NCBI GenBank assembly: GCA_963854835.1
Contig: OY978530.1
Location: 10,916,872-10,980,871 of the forward strand
Reading direction: 5' to 3'
Source: Megamerina dolium
Taxonomy: Eukaryota > Arthropoda > Insecta > Diptera > Megamerinidae
DNA length: 64,000 nt
Shown in pieces: positions 46,124-58,534 of the stretch (position 1 is its first letter; the number at the start of each line of letters is the position of its first letter). The position numbers were made by a program, and so were the translations under genes. Below the pieces are notes generated by a model. That model did no database searches and was not told the origin of the DNA. It saw nothing but the letters and a program-made list of their open reading frames with translations.

Positions 46124-49100
46124 GTGGGATGCCCCATCATTCACATTTCACAACTACAGCGTGTGCCAAGCAGCTTGACTATTGATGGAAAATTGGACAA
46201 TATGAAATTCACGTTAACCCTGGATACTGGTGCATCACATTCGATAATCAAGAGCGATTTGGTAAAGAGGTTTGAGCCTTTAATGGGAATAAAATTGCGT
46301 ACAGCAACGGGTGAGGATGCACAAATTCTGGGCAAGATAAAGAAACGAGTATCTATTGGAAATTGCACATGGGAACATGAATTCATTGTGGCCGACATCA
46401 TCGATGACGTAATAATTGGTGTTGATTTTATGATTGACAACGGATTTACGTTAGATTTAAATCAACGGATACTACGTTATGCAAATGTCGAATTACCATT
46501 GAACATCGGTTACAAGCGGAGTGGAAACATCAAACGAGTACTGGCATGTCAACGCCAAGAGGTTCCAGCAAAATCAGAAGCGGTGATTTGGGCACAGATA
46601 AATGTGGATGATGGGACAGGCAAGTTGTGGTTAGTGGAAGCAGATAAAGAAATACAAAATAAAAACATCATACTTGGTAGGACGTTAGTAGAACCTAAAG
46701 AAATAGGAATAGTACCGGTGCGAATATTAAATCCAACTAATACATCTACAGTTGTGAAGAAAGGAATGGTGATTGGTCATTGCCAGGAAGTTACTGCCGT
46801 AGTAGACTGCGAAAAGGGTTCGTCGATAAAAAGTGGAAGATCAAGAACTGTCAGAGTGGAAATAAAAGCACAGATGGAGGAATGGGCAGGTGTGCTTACC
46901 AACCAGCAAAAAGAAAAGGCTTTACAACTATTGGAGAAATACAGTTCAATCTTTTCTTCAAATTGAAAAACTGGAGGACGAACAACCATCGTGAAGCATC
47001 ACATTGACACCGGTGATTCTAGACCAATTCGTCAAACACCACGACGAGTTCCATTGGCCAAAAGAGACTAAGCCATTAAGCTGATTACCGATATGCAGAA
47101 ACAAGGTGTTATTGAACCATCAGCGAGTCCATGGAGTTCACCAGTTGTGCTGGTAAAGAAGAAGGATGGAAGTACTCGATTCTGTGTTGATTAAAGAAAG
47201 CTGAATGATATTACGAAAAAAGACAGCTATCCACTGCCAAGAATCGATGACACTCTGGACACACTATCTGGTGCGAAGTGGTTCTCAACTCTTGATTTGC
47301 AAAGTTGATACTGGCAAGTGGAACTTGGTAAGGAGGACAAAGAGAAAACAGCTTTCAGTATTGGCGATGGTCTATGGCAATTTACAGTCATGCCATTTGG
47401 TTTATGCAATGCGCCAGCTACTTTCGAACGTTTGATGGAGCGTGTACTCAGAGAACTACACTGGAAAACGTGCTTGGTGTACCTCGATGACATTATCGTG
47501 ATGGGAAAAGATTTTAACGACCACCTGGAAAAGTTGAAAGAAGTATTTGAGCGTATACAATCAGCAGGGCTTAAACTGAATATGAAAAAGTGTTCACTCT
47601 TCAGGCGAGAAGTTAAATATCTTGGTCATAAAGTAACAACAGAACGGGTACATACCGACGAGGAGAAAGTAGCAGCAGTACAAGAATGGCCTCTTCCGTC
47701 GAATCTTCACGAGGTAAGAAGCTTTCTAGGCTTATGCACCTACTATAGACGATTTGTTCCTGGATTTGCAAACATCGCCAGCAGTCTGCATGAGTTAACA
47801 AAAAAGAACAAACCATTTGTATGGGGCGAAGACCAACAGAAAGCATTCGAACAACTGAAAGAAAGACTCTGTTCAGCACCAGTATTAGCGTATCCAGTAC
47901 CTGGACAAAAGTTTGTGTTGGACACAGATGCAAGTGGCTATGGAATATGGTGGTGTGTTCTCTCAGATCATAGATGGACAAGAAAAAGTAATAGCATACT
48001 ACAGTAAAATCCTGTCGAAGCCAGAAAGAAACTACTGTATCACTCGAAGAGAGTTGCTCGCAATACTGGAATGTGTAAAGTATTTCCATAAATACTTGTA
48101 CGGCCAGTCATTTCATATAAGAACTGACCACGCAGCGCTAAGGTGGTTATTACAATTTAAAAACCCAGAAGCACAATTGGCGCGCTGGATTGAAAGGCTG
48201 CAGAGTTATCATTTTACCATCGAACATCGTAAAGGAGGACATCACGGCAACGCGGATGCTCTATCTCGTCGTCCTTGCAAAATGGAATGTAAACATTGTT
48301 CTCGAGCAAGGAACACATTGTCGACATACGACTTACGAATATATTGCCGGAGGAGTCATGGACCACCGAACGAGTGCAAAAAGATCAGAGGAACGACCCA
48401 GATCTCGTGAAGATTATGGAATACAAGGAGCAGGGCATACGTCCAGATTGGCAAGAAATGGCTAATGAGAGTCCAATAGCAAAGGCATACTGGGCGCAGT
48501 GACAAAGCCTGCACTTACGAGACGGATGTTTATTCCGAACATGGGAAAGTGAAGATGGAAAAATCACTTATGATCTTCTAGTGGTACCCAAGGCAAGAAT
48601 AAATGAAGTGATAGCTGATTATCACAATGCCTCCAGTGGAGGGCATTTGGGCATCACCAAAACCGTCGAGAAAATAAAGAAACGATTTTATTGGGTTGGA
48701 TGTCATGACCATGTTGCTAATTGGATTCGGAAGTGTAAGCAATGTGCAATGTCCAAAGGTCCCACTAAGAAAAGTCGAGGTAAGATGCAACAATACACCG
48801 TGGGTGCTCCATTTGAGCGAATTGCTATGGACATAGCTAGGCCATTTCCAATAAGCAACGCAGGAAACAAGTATGTTCTGGTGGTTATAGATTACTTCAG
48901 TAAATGGCCTGAAGTATACCCCATACCAAATCAAGAAGCTAGGACAGTTGCGGATGTATTCGTCAACCAATGGATTACTCGTTTTGGTGTACCGATGGAG
49001 TTACACTCAGACCAAGGTCGAAATTTCGAATCAGTTGTATTCCAAGAGATATGCCGTATGCTGGGTATATACAAAACTCGTACAACACCTTTGCATCCAC

Positions 49101-49662
49101 AATCTGATGGCATGGTAGAACGATTTAACCGTACCTTGGAGGAATATTTGAGAAAAGTCGTAGATAAATATCAAAGAGACTGGGATGTACATATACCAAT
49201 GTTCCTCATGGCATATAGATGCGCACAACATGATACGACGGCTACTACACCGGCAATGGCAATTTTTGGAAACGAGTTAAGACTGCCAGCTGATTTAAAA
49301 TTTGGAGTGTAACACCAACGAGATCAACCGAAAGTAATTATACAAGCGAAAAGCGGGAACAGTTGAATGAAGTACATCAGTTCATCAGAGAGCGGTCGCA
49401 GATGATAAGCGATAAGATGAAGGCCAGGTATGACTTGAAAGCAAATTCAAAAGGGTTCTATGAAGGAGAGCTTGTAATGCTTCATAATCCACAACGAAAG
49501 AAAGGCCTGTCCCCTAAACTGCAGACTCATTGGGAAGGACCATATGAGATTATAGCAAAGATAAATGACGTAGTGTATCGCATTCAACGTGCCTGGAATA
49601 AAAGAGCAAAGTTTAAAGTAGTGCACTTGGAGCGACTTGCGCCATATCGAGGGGAAGTATAA
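46124..49662 (+). pseudogene. Pol (protease, RT, RNase H, integrase) of the gypsy element, several stops
   Basis: Protease motif LDTGASHSIIKSDLV begins at about 46220. RT follows: MPFGLCNAPATFERLM, LVYLDDIIVMG (YLDD near 47480) and LGLCTYYRRFVPGF. RNase H: VLDTDASGYGIW with RTDHAALRWL. Integrase: zinc region GHLGITKT...CKQC, catalytic IAMDIARPFP, HSDQGRNFES and VERFNRTLEE, then a C-terminal LSPKLQTHWEGPYEI module (about 49510). Stops occur at about 46964, 47069, 47193 and 47307, the last replacing a codon in the LQS-YWQV block. Frameshifts lie near 47950, 48410 and 49311. Confidence 0.92.
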
Positions 49663-49685
49663 AAACTTGTTCGGGACGAACAAGG

Positions 49686-49698
49686 TTAAGAGGAGGGC
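49686..49698 (+). other. Polypurine tract of the gypsy element
   Basis: taagaggagggca lies immediately before the 3' LTR, the primer for plus-strand synthesis. Confidence 0.75.
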
Positions 49699-49700
49699 AT

Positions 49701-50139
49701 TGTAACGAGTATCGATAGTTGATTACTCATCACTATTGTGACTGACTCTATTGGCAGCATCGAAACGAATGTCAACAAAAAGAAATAAGCGATAACCAGA
49801 ACAAGCCAACGAGAAAGGAAGAGAAGAATCTCGATAAAGGAAGATTCTGGGGGTGTTGCCAACAGAGTATAAATAGAGCCAGTGTTGAGAATTGACAATC
49901 AATCTAATTCCGAACGTGATTGCGAAAACATTTATACAGAGGCAAAAGTTGCAAGTACATTTAAGTGTTATAGTAAATAGTTGATTGTAAACAGTGTTGA
50001 TTGTAAATAGAGATTATTAAATAAATTGTTGCTGTATATAGTTGTATAAAATAAGTGTTGCAGTTATCATTAACAGAATCCAGTGATCGAACAAGGTAAT
50101 TCAAATAGAATTAAACGCTCACAGAATAAAAACGTAACA
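49701..50139 (+). repeat. 3' LTR of the gypsy element
   Basis: Collinear with the 5' LTR, 439 bp, followed by the TSD atat. Confidence 0.93.
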
Positions 50140-50143
50140 ATAT

Positions 50144-51070
50144 GATAAAAAAGAGGTAATAAAAGCCAATCGATGCTTGATCAAGTAATTAGTAACCCGA
50201 CATACTATTTGAAACGATCTTGCTGAATTTTTGAATAGGCCCGTTCGAGTAGCTTGCTACCTGAATTAGGGGTCATATAGTCGTGCTGGAGGTAATTCGC
50301 TCGAAGTCTGTAAGTAGTTCTTGCTTTAAGCGAGGCTGTCTGTTTTTGATTGCTCGCATAAATTAATCGCCTGCGAGCCATCAGCTCTGCCCGGGGTCAT
50401 ATTGACCAACCACATATACCAGCAGCAACCATCCGCCACACCGTTGGTTCTTCCTATATATTGCTATAGAGGTCTCCCTCTTTTATGTGTGAGGCCAGGG
50501 TGCTGGATACAGGAGACCCCTGTATCAGGCTACCCTACACAACTATCAGTCGCTTGGAGACTTCTGCCGAGGTGGATCTACCATACGACTGATTCGTTAG
50601 GTGCGACAAGGTGGCACTGGTCAATCCTATAAATTCTCATTTATCATTCCACTAAGGCATAGAGTAAGGAATTGAATTAGTATTCTTGAAAAATTGTAAA
50701 AAAAAAAGAAAAAAAGGAAAATAAAAACAAATAAAAATAAATCAAAGTAGTAGTAGTTCCATCAGTACCGAGCCGAACACTCTTCTAGAGTCTGTGAATT
50801 GATTGCCAATAGGCAATCGTGCGGAATTCGGTATTCCTCGTACAACAAGAGTTTTTACGCTGCCCTCTTGTTTGGCCCTGGCTGACTGAGTAATACCCCA
50901 GCTGGGAAACAAAAGGCACGCGTTACAAAGTTTTAGTGTATATAGCAACAATTTTAATTATATAAAGAAATTAATATTTGTTATCATATTTGACTTTTAC
51001 TGATTCAAAAATTAAGCTGACTGGAAAACCCTAACCATTTAACAAAAGCTTTTCACCTTTAACTTTTAAT
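50144..51070. other. Unassigned region with LINE-3'-UTR-like sequence
   Basis: 50144-50340 continues the sequence into which the gypsy element inserted. 50341-50760 resembles an untranslated non-LTR tail and ends in A-rich sequence (50697-50745). 50757-50900 shares short blocks (cgagccgaa-actct) with 63918-63945. No coding frame recognised. Confidence 0.35.
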
Positions 51071-51178
51071 TTATTTATAATATCCATTACAGCTAAACTC
51101 CTTATATATTATACCTTTTAACGTTCTTTTAAAGCGTTCAGCAATTGACGCTTTCAACGTACTATATGTGGAATAATG
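51071..51178 (-). pseudogene. Integrase (rve) scrap, virus-like element type
   Basis: 35 open codons on the minus strand read HYSTYSTLKASIAERFKRTL and continue KGIIYKEFSCNGYYK. The ER-F-RTLK block contains the catalytic Glu of retrovirus-like integrases. The preceding YSTYSTLKAS style is that of Polinton/Maverick-like integrases rather than of the gypsy copy in this window (MVERFNRTLEEYLRK). It lies on the same strand as the capsid-like genes, on the other side of the gypsy insertion. Confidence 0.55.
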
Positions 51179-51179
51179 A

Positions 51180-51850
51180 TTGATATATTATATAACTCTA
51201 TGGCAAGTTCTCTTTTACTCATTTTTTTAATTTTTTCTTAATTTTCGATATTATCCTTGTTTTTCAAAGCAATGTGCTCGTTAGTATAGCTATTGTTCTT
51301 CTGATCTTCCTCATCGACTGACTCAGTTTAATTCTCGTCATCGATGTTCTTCTTGACAACATTAAGTCTTCTATTTGAATAACGTCCAAGTTTACCAACA
51401 CTCATTCTTTCAAATAATAATATTCGCTTCTTTCAACTCTTCGATAATTGATACAATTTCATTATTGTAATTGCGATTATTGTGTTCAGCTGATTGTGAT
51501 GAGATTAAAAGTCGTAAACAATTAACAATTTCATTGTGATCATCCCAATAAATATAATTGGTTTTATTATTATTTTAACCTTCACCTCTACGTGGAAATC
51601 ATATCGAATCAGATTTCTATCACTAAATAGTTTTTTGAAGTAAAACTTCTTACACGGCGATTTCCCAAATAGACACAAACCAGTTACAACTTGTACTGTT
51701 TTATATTTCACTAAAATTCTATAATTATGAAAAATCAGAAAACATTTAGTGCTATTATAAAGATTATATGTTTCCACCTGTGAAAATCGTAACACACCAT
51801 TAATGGTGAATGGATTTTACTGCCTTGTTGCATTCATATTAAAATTTATG
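51180..51850 (-). pseudogene. Unidentified decayed coding sequence next to the integrase scrap
   Basis: Minus-strand open pieces: 51795-51505 (FSQVETYNLYNSTKCFLIFH, then GLCLFGKSPCKKFYFKKLFS), about 51500-51430 (NNEIVSIIEELKEANIII) and 51410-51190 (SVGKLGRYSNRRLNVVKKN, SKRELAIELYN). The composition looks protein-like but I do not recognise it. It probably belongs to the same decayed element as the integrase scrap. Confidence 0.3.
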
Positions 51851-51906
51851 CACAAATTTATAAAACTATTAAAATTTCTGCAAAATTTACTTATACATAT
51901 ATACTT

Positions 51907-52268
51907 GTGGGTGCCGTAGCTCAGTGGTTAGTGTGTTCGCCTTCTGATCTGTAGGTCGTGGTTCAATACCCGGCTGATGCATAACAAATTTAATATCGAA
52001 AAGATTTTTCTTTCGAACGGTACCCACCTGTCGGCAAGCAATTGGCAATTCTTCCGACAGTAACAACTTGCCATGAAAAAGCTTTTAAAAAGAACTCTGT
52101 GACAAAGCTCAGAAAAAGTGATGTCACAAGTGTTCTGCCGTTCGGAACCAGCTAAAATAAGTAGGTCCATTCTAATACTGTCCAAAATTTAAGACGCACA
52201 ACAGTAATGGAAGAGAAGCTCGGCCAATGAGCCCTTTGGGGCTTTAAGTGCCACATATTTATTTATTT
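51907..52268 (+). mobile_element. tRNA-derived SINE, copy 3 (best preserved)
   Basis: tRNA-like head with A box tagctcagtggttag and B box ggttcaatacc, a ~290-bp unrelated body, and an atttatttatttta tail. Perfect 9-bp TSD tatatactt at 51898-51906 and 52269-52277. Transcription would be by RNA polymerase III; mobilisation would need a partner LINE that is not identified here. Confidence 0.93.
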
Positions 52269-52277
52269 TATATACTT

Positions 52278-52661
52278 AAGAAATATATTGTTATATTTGC
52301 AAAAATTGTATATTATTTAGCATTTACTAGTTTTACATGTAAATAAGTTCGTATGTGTAAAATATTATTAAAATTTAACAGTTAGAAACACAACCATGTG
52401 CATCATTAAATTCATTTCACCATACGTGTGACACTTCGTTGAAGTGTTTATTTTTGTTTACTTGGATTTCGGTAAGTGTGCATATTTATTTATTTAACTA
52501 CAAAGAAATGTATTAATCTATTTATATTACAGATTTTCAAACGCATTTATACAATTGGTGTGGTAAAACACAATTCCCGGCGATGTGACTAAACTAGAGA
52601 CTGTTACAGATTTACATCGATGTGACTGAACCGGACATGGAGTATAGAATTGGAGAATATG
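52278..52661. other. Unassigned AT-rich spacer
   Basis: No coding or repeat structure recognised. Confidence 0.4.
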
Positions 52662-53261
52662 TTTTTTTTTTTTTTACAAGCCTTTTTATTGGATCTTTCT
52701 AAAATTACTTAGAAACTAACAATAAGTAATCAAATCTTACAAACTAAATAAAATTATGTGATATTCCCAACGTTCCATCACAATTTGTTGAGTCACGAGG
52801 TATAGCAATTTCACAGCATATTCTTTTCTTTTTAATCGACGATGCCCCGTGTTCAGCAACAATTGCCTAGCAAGGGGATTCGGATGATTGTGTAATTTTT
52901 GAATGTAGCTTCTGCAAGACATTGCAACTTCCTCAGAAATTGTGGGTACATTTAAATCTCGATGGATGTTAACGTTCCTCATATACCAAGGCGCGTTTAC
53001 AATAATTCGCAGACACTTGGATTGTATTCGCTGCAATTTTTCGATATTTGAGGGAGATGCGGTGCCCCAAAACTTAATACCATAAGTCCAAATTGGCTTC
53101 AGGATTGCTTTATATAATAGCACTTTGTATTCAAGATTCAACTTTGATCTTTTGTGTAACAGCCACCATAACTGATTCATTTTAAGCTTGATCTGAGTTT
53201 TCTTTGCCTCTATGTGATTTTTCCAGGTCAGCGTTCTGTCGAGGTGAATACCTAAGTACTT
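52662..53261 (-). mobile_element. 5'-truncated Jockey copy
   Basis: Poly(A) on the minus strand (52662-52675) and a coding remnant, KYLGIHLDRTLTWKNHIEAK, later ILKPIWTYGIKFWGTASP. It closely matches the 3' end of the Jockey element at 55546-60050. It inserted into the gypsy RT fragment that follows, directly after that fragment's YLDD motif. Confidence 0.85.
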
Positions 53262-53650
53262 CATGTTATGCCAAGTTCCGACCATAGGCGACGATGTCAT
53301 CCAAATACACAAAACAATCTAGTAGTCCAGTTAGTCCAGTTAGTATACGGTTCATTAGTCTCTAGAAGGTGAAGGGGCGTCAGTCAAACCGAAAGGCATT
53401 CTATTAAATTCATAGTGCCCAACACCTGTACTAAGAGCCGTTGTTTCCGGTTCGCCTTTTTCATCAGTACTTGATGGTACCCACTGTCAAGATCAAGGGT
53501 AGTTAAATATCTGCTATGTCCTAGCAGATCTAATATTTCATCTATTCAGGGAATTAGAAAAACTCGTTTAATGGTGGCGTCATTTAATTTTCTGAAATTC
53601 CAAGGCGAAGAGCTGGGAATAATTATCTTGTCTTCCAACATTTTTATTGT
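53262..53650 (-). pseudogene. Ty3/gypsy reverse transcriptase fragment
   Basis: Minus-strand broken frames give DRLIIPSSSPWNFRKLNDAT, TTLDLDSGYHQV, EFNRMPFGLTDAPS and FCVYLDDIVAYGRNLA. This is the RT core of a gypsy lineage different from the 44-50 kb element (DLDSGYHQV versus DLQS-YWQV). No LTR found. Confidence 0.85.
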
Positions 53651-53654
53651 AAAT

Positions 53655-55545
53655 TAAAGAAAGAAGGATAGAATAAAACACGTCTTGCTACTTTGAGGAT
53701 ACAGTTAGAGTGTTATTTTTATAGTGATCAGCTTTTGACAACCGATATACATTGTAGCTCTTATCGATATGGATTCCAATATTTACAACACTCTCACTAG
53801 AGCTTCAATTTACTTTTCAAAAGTTATACTATTTAAAAAATTCATTTTAAGTATTGTAGTTATAATTATATACAAGTACATATGCTAATCATATGTAAAC
53901 CATATTGGTCAATAAACTGAGATAATTTTGAATGATTTACAGGCTTAGTCATAATATTAGCGATCATTTCGTTCGTACTGAGATAAATTAATTTGATCAA
54001 GCCTTCAGCAAGTTTCTCGCGTATGAAATAATTCTTCACATCGATGTGTTTAGTTCGAGCGTGGTAATTGTTGTTCATAGCCAGTTTTATAGCACCTTGA
54101 TTGTCACAGTAAAGTTGTATTGACTTCGGCGCATTTTTGAACACTTCTTTCTCAAACCGTTTAAGCCAAAGCGCTTTCTGTATTGCAGCTACTAGAGACA
54201 TAAACTCAGCTTCTGTAGACGACAAGGCAATTGTAGGTTGCTTACGTGTGGCCCACGAAATAGCACCTCCTTGTAGCTGAAAAACATATCCAGTCGTTGA
54301 GCGACGTTCATCTTGATCGCCGGCCCAGTCTGCACCACAATAGCCGACCAACTGATTAGCACTCCTGTCTGTACGTTAACTTCATGTCGATTGTGCCCTT
54401 TAGGTAGCGAAGTACTCGCTTCACGGCAACCCAGTGCGCCTTACCGTAGTTGGTTTTGAATCGGCTAAACGAACTCACCGCAAAACCAATGTCTGGACGG
54501 CTGATTTGTGCAGCATACATAATACAGCCAATCGCTTCTTGGTAGGGTATCAATGCCATCTCCTGTTTCTCCTTCTCGGACTTCGGACACATATCTTTGA
54601 CTGACGTTGATTTGGATCCATCGAGGTAGATACTGGACTGCTATCACCCATATTAAATCGACTTAGGACATCAGATAAGTATCGCTTTTGGTCAATAGAT
54701 ATCGATCCATCATTATTTCGTGTAATGTTCATGCCAAGTACGGATGTAGCGATTCCCATGTCTTTCATTTTAAAATGTGAAGACAAGTCCTTTTTGCGTT
54801 TTGTTATCATCGTATTATTGCTGCCGAAAATTAGAATATCGTCGACGTATACAGCTGGTATGATGATGTTTTGAGACGAATGCTTAAAGTAGATGCATTG
54901 GTCAACCGCTGATCTCGTAAAGCCAAGCTGCTGTGTCAAAACTGAATTTAGTTTCATGTTCCATCTTCTACTCGACTGCTTTAATCCATACAGGGATTTT
55001 CGTAGACGGCAAACTCTGTTGGTTTCATCCGATAAGCACTTGTGGTTGGCACATGTATATCTCTTCGTCTAATTCTCCTTGCAGGAATGCAGTTACCGCG
55101 TCCATTTGGTGAATTGCCAAATCGAGCTTAACAGCAGTAGCCAATAGGAATCGTATTGATGTATATCGAGCAACCGGTGAGTACGTTTCATCGTAGTCGA
55201 TACCCCTGACTTGCGAATATCCTTTGATAACCAATCGTGCCTTATACCGATCGATATCATCTGCAGCGTTTATTTTTACTTTAAAGGACCATTTGCCATC
55301 TATAGCCCTTCTCTCCGGAGGTAAATCAGTCAACTCCCAAGTTTCATTTTGAACTAAGGCGTTGTACTCGCATAGCATTGCATTGGTCCATCCTTTGCTG
55401 TCAGCACTGTTCAATGCTTGCTGAACTGTTGCTGGTTCACTGGTATCAGCTATTGCTGCCAAAAGTCCCAGATATGTGGCACTCATTCCTTCATCACGGT
55501 CGTTTTCATCATTGGAAATGTTTATAATTGACGTCTCGATTGCAG
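53655..55545 (-). mobile_element. Ty1/copia element, 3' half only
   Basis: RT and RNase H on the minus strand, then a purine-rich stretch (gctctagtgagag) and an LTR beginning TGTTGTAAATATTGG at 53790, with a tataaa box near 53732. The LTR is cut at about 53655 by the gypsy fragment. Gag, protease and integrase are missing: the element is cut at 55546 by the Jockey insertion and no copia sequence was recognised beyond 60050. Confidence 0.85.
53866..55486 (-). pseudogene. Copia RT and RNase H, frameshifted
   Basis: RT pieces: NETWELTDLPPERRAIDGKW, RLVIKGYSQVRGIDYDETYS, MDAVTAFLQGELDEEIYM (55486-55025), then VYVDDILIFGSN (YVDD catalytic box) and MNITRNNDGSISIDQKRYLS (54957-54550). RNase [33 protein letters not shown] and [13 protein letters not shown] with [16 protein letters not shown] (54351-53866). 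These are classical copia motifs. Frames break near 55020, 54590 and 54356. Confidence 0.92.
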
Positions 55546-55746
55546 TTTTTTTTTTTTTTAAATAAGCTTTTTTTATTGAATCTTTCTAAAATACTTAGAA
55601 ACTAACAATAAGTATTCAAATCTTACAAACTAACTAAAATTATGTGATATTCCCTACGTTCCATCACAATTTGTTGAGTCGCGAGGTATAGCAATTTCAC
55701 AGAATATTCAGTGTGTCTTTTCTTTTTAATCGACGATGCCCCGAGC

Positions 55747-58338
55747 TCAGCAACAATTGCCTAGCAAGGGGATACGGATGGTTGTGTAATTTTTGAATGT
55801 AGCTTCTGCAGGACCTTGCAACTTCCTCAGGTGTGTGGGTACATTCAAATCTCGAAGGATGTTAACGTTCCTCATATACCAAGGCGCGTTTACAATAATT
55901 CGCAGACACTTGGATTGTATTCGCTGCAATTTTTCGATATTTGAGGGAGATGCGGTGTCCCAAAACTGAATACCATAAGTCCAGATTGGCTTCAGGATTG
56001 CTTTATATAATAGCACATTGTATTCGAGATTCAACTTTGATCTTTTGTGTAACAGCCACCATAACTGATTAATTTTAAGCTTGATCTGAGTTTTCTTTGC
56101 CTCTATGTGATTTTTCCTTGTCAGCCTTCTGTCGAGGTGAATACCCAAGTATTTTGTTGAGGAACATTGTGGAACTGATTGGCCATTTATTTTAAGTGGG
56201 GGACATCTATCTAGCCTTAGCGTGAAGGTTACATGTGATTCATTGGCTCTTTGATTCATTGACTTTTATACGCCATTTTGCTAGCCAGATTTCGAGAGAA
56301 TCGACATGAGTCTGCAGGAGTTTAGTAGCTTCTATGGGGTTAGAGCGATAGCACAATATTGCCGTATCATCAGCAAAGGTCGATATGAATGTATGGTTAT
56401 TGTTGGTCATATCTGAAGTGTATAAGAGATACAGTAAGGGGCCCAAAACGCTTCCTTGAGGAACGCCAGCGTGAATATCCAATGGATTTGTTGTGTAATC
56501 CTTGTGATGTACGAGAAATTGTCTTTTCGTGAGGTAGCTACTGAGCAATGAGGAGATATTTGCAGGCAGTAATAGTTTGAGTTTGTAAATAAGGCCATCG
56601 TGCCATACTTTATCGAAAGCTTGAGTGATATCAAGAAAGACAGCTGAGCAATACTTTTTTTCTTCAAAAGTGTTCCTTATCAGAGTTACAATGCGGTGGA
56701 CTTGTTCTATTGTGCCGTGCTGTTTTCTAAATCCAAACTGATGTTGAGGAATCAGTTGGTTGAGATTAATAAATGGAGTTATATTCATGACAAGTAGCTT
56801 TTCGAATACTTTAGAAAGTAGAGGCAGGAGGCTGATAGGTCTGTACGATGCAACTTTTGTAGGGTCTTTTCCTGGTTTTGCTATCATAATAATTTTTGAA
56901 GTTTTCCAGCATTTGGGATAGTGTTTAATACGAAGGATAGCATTGAAAATGTGCATCAGATGAATTACTGAAGCCGGAGGTAGCTCTTTTATCATTTTAC
57001 CGGTAATTTTATCTGGACCAGGTGATTTTTTTGGGTTTAAATCTTTATAAATTGCTTTGAATATGTCCTTTTTTTTAATTTTGAGCGTTATTGAGCAAGG
57101 TTGAGAAGTTAATTTTGGTAATGAGGACTGTGATGAGGGTGGATTGGGTGTAAACACACTTTTTAGGTGGTTTGCAAAAGCCAAACCCTTCTCACAGTTG
57201 CTTCTAGCCCATTTACCGTCACTCAAACGGATGGGGGAATCAGTGAGAATTGGCCGATTTGAGTTTTTTGCTGATTTCCACAAAGAGTAGTCTGACGCTT
57301 CACCAGGTGTTAATTTCGCTATGTGCTCTTCTAACTCTTTGTTGTTTTTATTTTTTAAGGCTTGCTTTAACTTTCGAGTGCAGTGTTGTAGCTGTGTTTT
57401 CAGATTCGGTGATCTGAATTCTTGCCATTGCCTTCGGAGTCTTTTTCTCTGTCTTACTAGCAATTCAATGTCGGCTGATGTGTATGGGCTATAGTTTAAT
57501 TGCTTGCATACCCTTGTGCATGTGGCTGAGCTAAGAGCTAATGAGAGCAGCAGGTTGAATTTTTCGAGTGCTGAGTCTACATCGTGTCCATTTCTTAATA
57601 CAGTACTTAGAGGAAGATGGGAATTTATATATTTCTTAAATTTCAACCAGTCTATTTTCTTTCTAACGCAATTGGCTTGAAGGCTTGGTGATTTTATAGA
57701 TATTATCATAATAAAGAGATCATAATTACACTCTGTGTAGATAATTTCCCTCTGAAAACCTTTGGCAACTCCAAAGTCTATGAGATCGGGTATCTTCCTC
57801 TTGTCCGTCGGCCAATATGTCGGTTGACCATTTGAAATAACATCGTAGCCGTGGTTAGTGATGATTGAACATAGTCTTCTGCCTTTTGGAGTTATTAAGC
57901 GTGAGCCCCAGTGAGTGTGTTTGGCGTTGAAATCGCCAGCAACCAAGAATTTGCTACAAAGAGTTGAGAAAAATTCTTTATATTGCTGTTCAGTAATACT
58001 GTCTCTTGGGGGACAGTATATTGCAGATATTACTATCTTAGAGATGTATTCTTCCAGACATATAGATGTTGCTTGCAAGTAGACTCTACTGAAATCTTCG
58101 AGAACATGATGTTTTATTCTGCTTTTTATCAATATGTCAGTTCCTCCGCGTCCTTACCATGCGGATGATTTGTAGTGTACAGTTTGTAATATGGTATTCG
58201 GTAGCAATTTTTGTCAGTGAAATGGGTCTCAGATATCATCATTATGTCGATCTGGCTGGATTCAAGGAATTGAATTAGCTCCAAACGGTGCTGGCTTAAG
58301 CCGTTGGCGTTCCAGTGGCATATCATGAGACGACTCAT
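55747..58338 (-). pseudogene. ORF2 (endonuclease/RT) of the Jockey element, two frameshifts
   Basis: Endonuclease: LMICHWNANGLSQHRLEL, MMISETHFT (Glu), AGDFNAKHTHWGSR. RT: SPGPDKITGKMIKELP, VASYRPISLLPLLSKVFEKL, FLDITQAFDKVWHDGL, AGVPQGSVLGPLLYLLY and FADDTAILCYRS (FADD catalytic box). C-terminal KYLGIHLDRRLTRKNHIEAK. The frame changes near 58135 and 56250. Most of the protein is otherwise open (630 codons), so decay is modest. Confidence 0.92.
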
Positions 58339-58534
58339 GGTCTGGATAGCAATGTTTGGAGTAACATCGATTGATTTTTCATCATTTCTTGCATCATTGT
58401 TTGCATTTAGTTCATGAATTGGTTCATATTCTGGATTAATGTTTGAAGCAAATGTTCAAGGGTACTTGGCTGTTGGGTGGGTAGTGAGTGCTTCTGCTCA
58501 TTATTTACATTGCTTTGTTGGTGTAGGTTTTATT

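Larger units (their letters stand above)
44388..50139 (+). mobile_element. Ty3/gypsy LTR retrotransposon, full length, inactive
   Basis: LTRs of 438 and 439 bp with TGT...ACA ends, a 4-bp TSD atat (44384-44387 and 50140-50143), primer-binding site, gag, pol and polypurine tract are all present. No envelope frame lies between integrase and the 3' LTR. By eye the LTRs differ at about 16 bases plus one indel, so the insertion is moderately old. The order PR-RT-RH-IN identifies Ty3/gypsy. Confidence 0.95.

Noticed and set aside
50757..50900. Shared blocks with 63918-64000 as a new repeat family
   Set aside because: Only a few short matches by eye; probably tails of related LINEs, not demonstrable here.
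51907..51980. Possible functional tRNA gene (A and B boxes)
   Set aside because: The same head occurs in four places joined to the same 290-bp body, with TSDs around the whole unit. It is a SINE.
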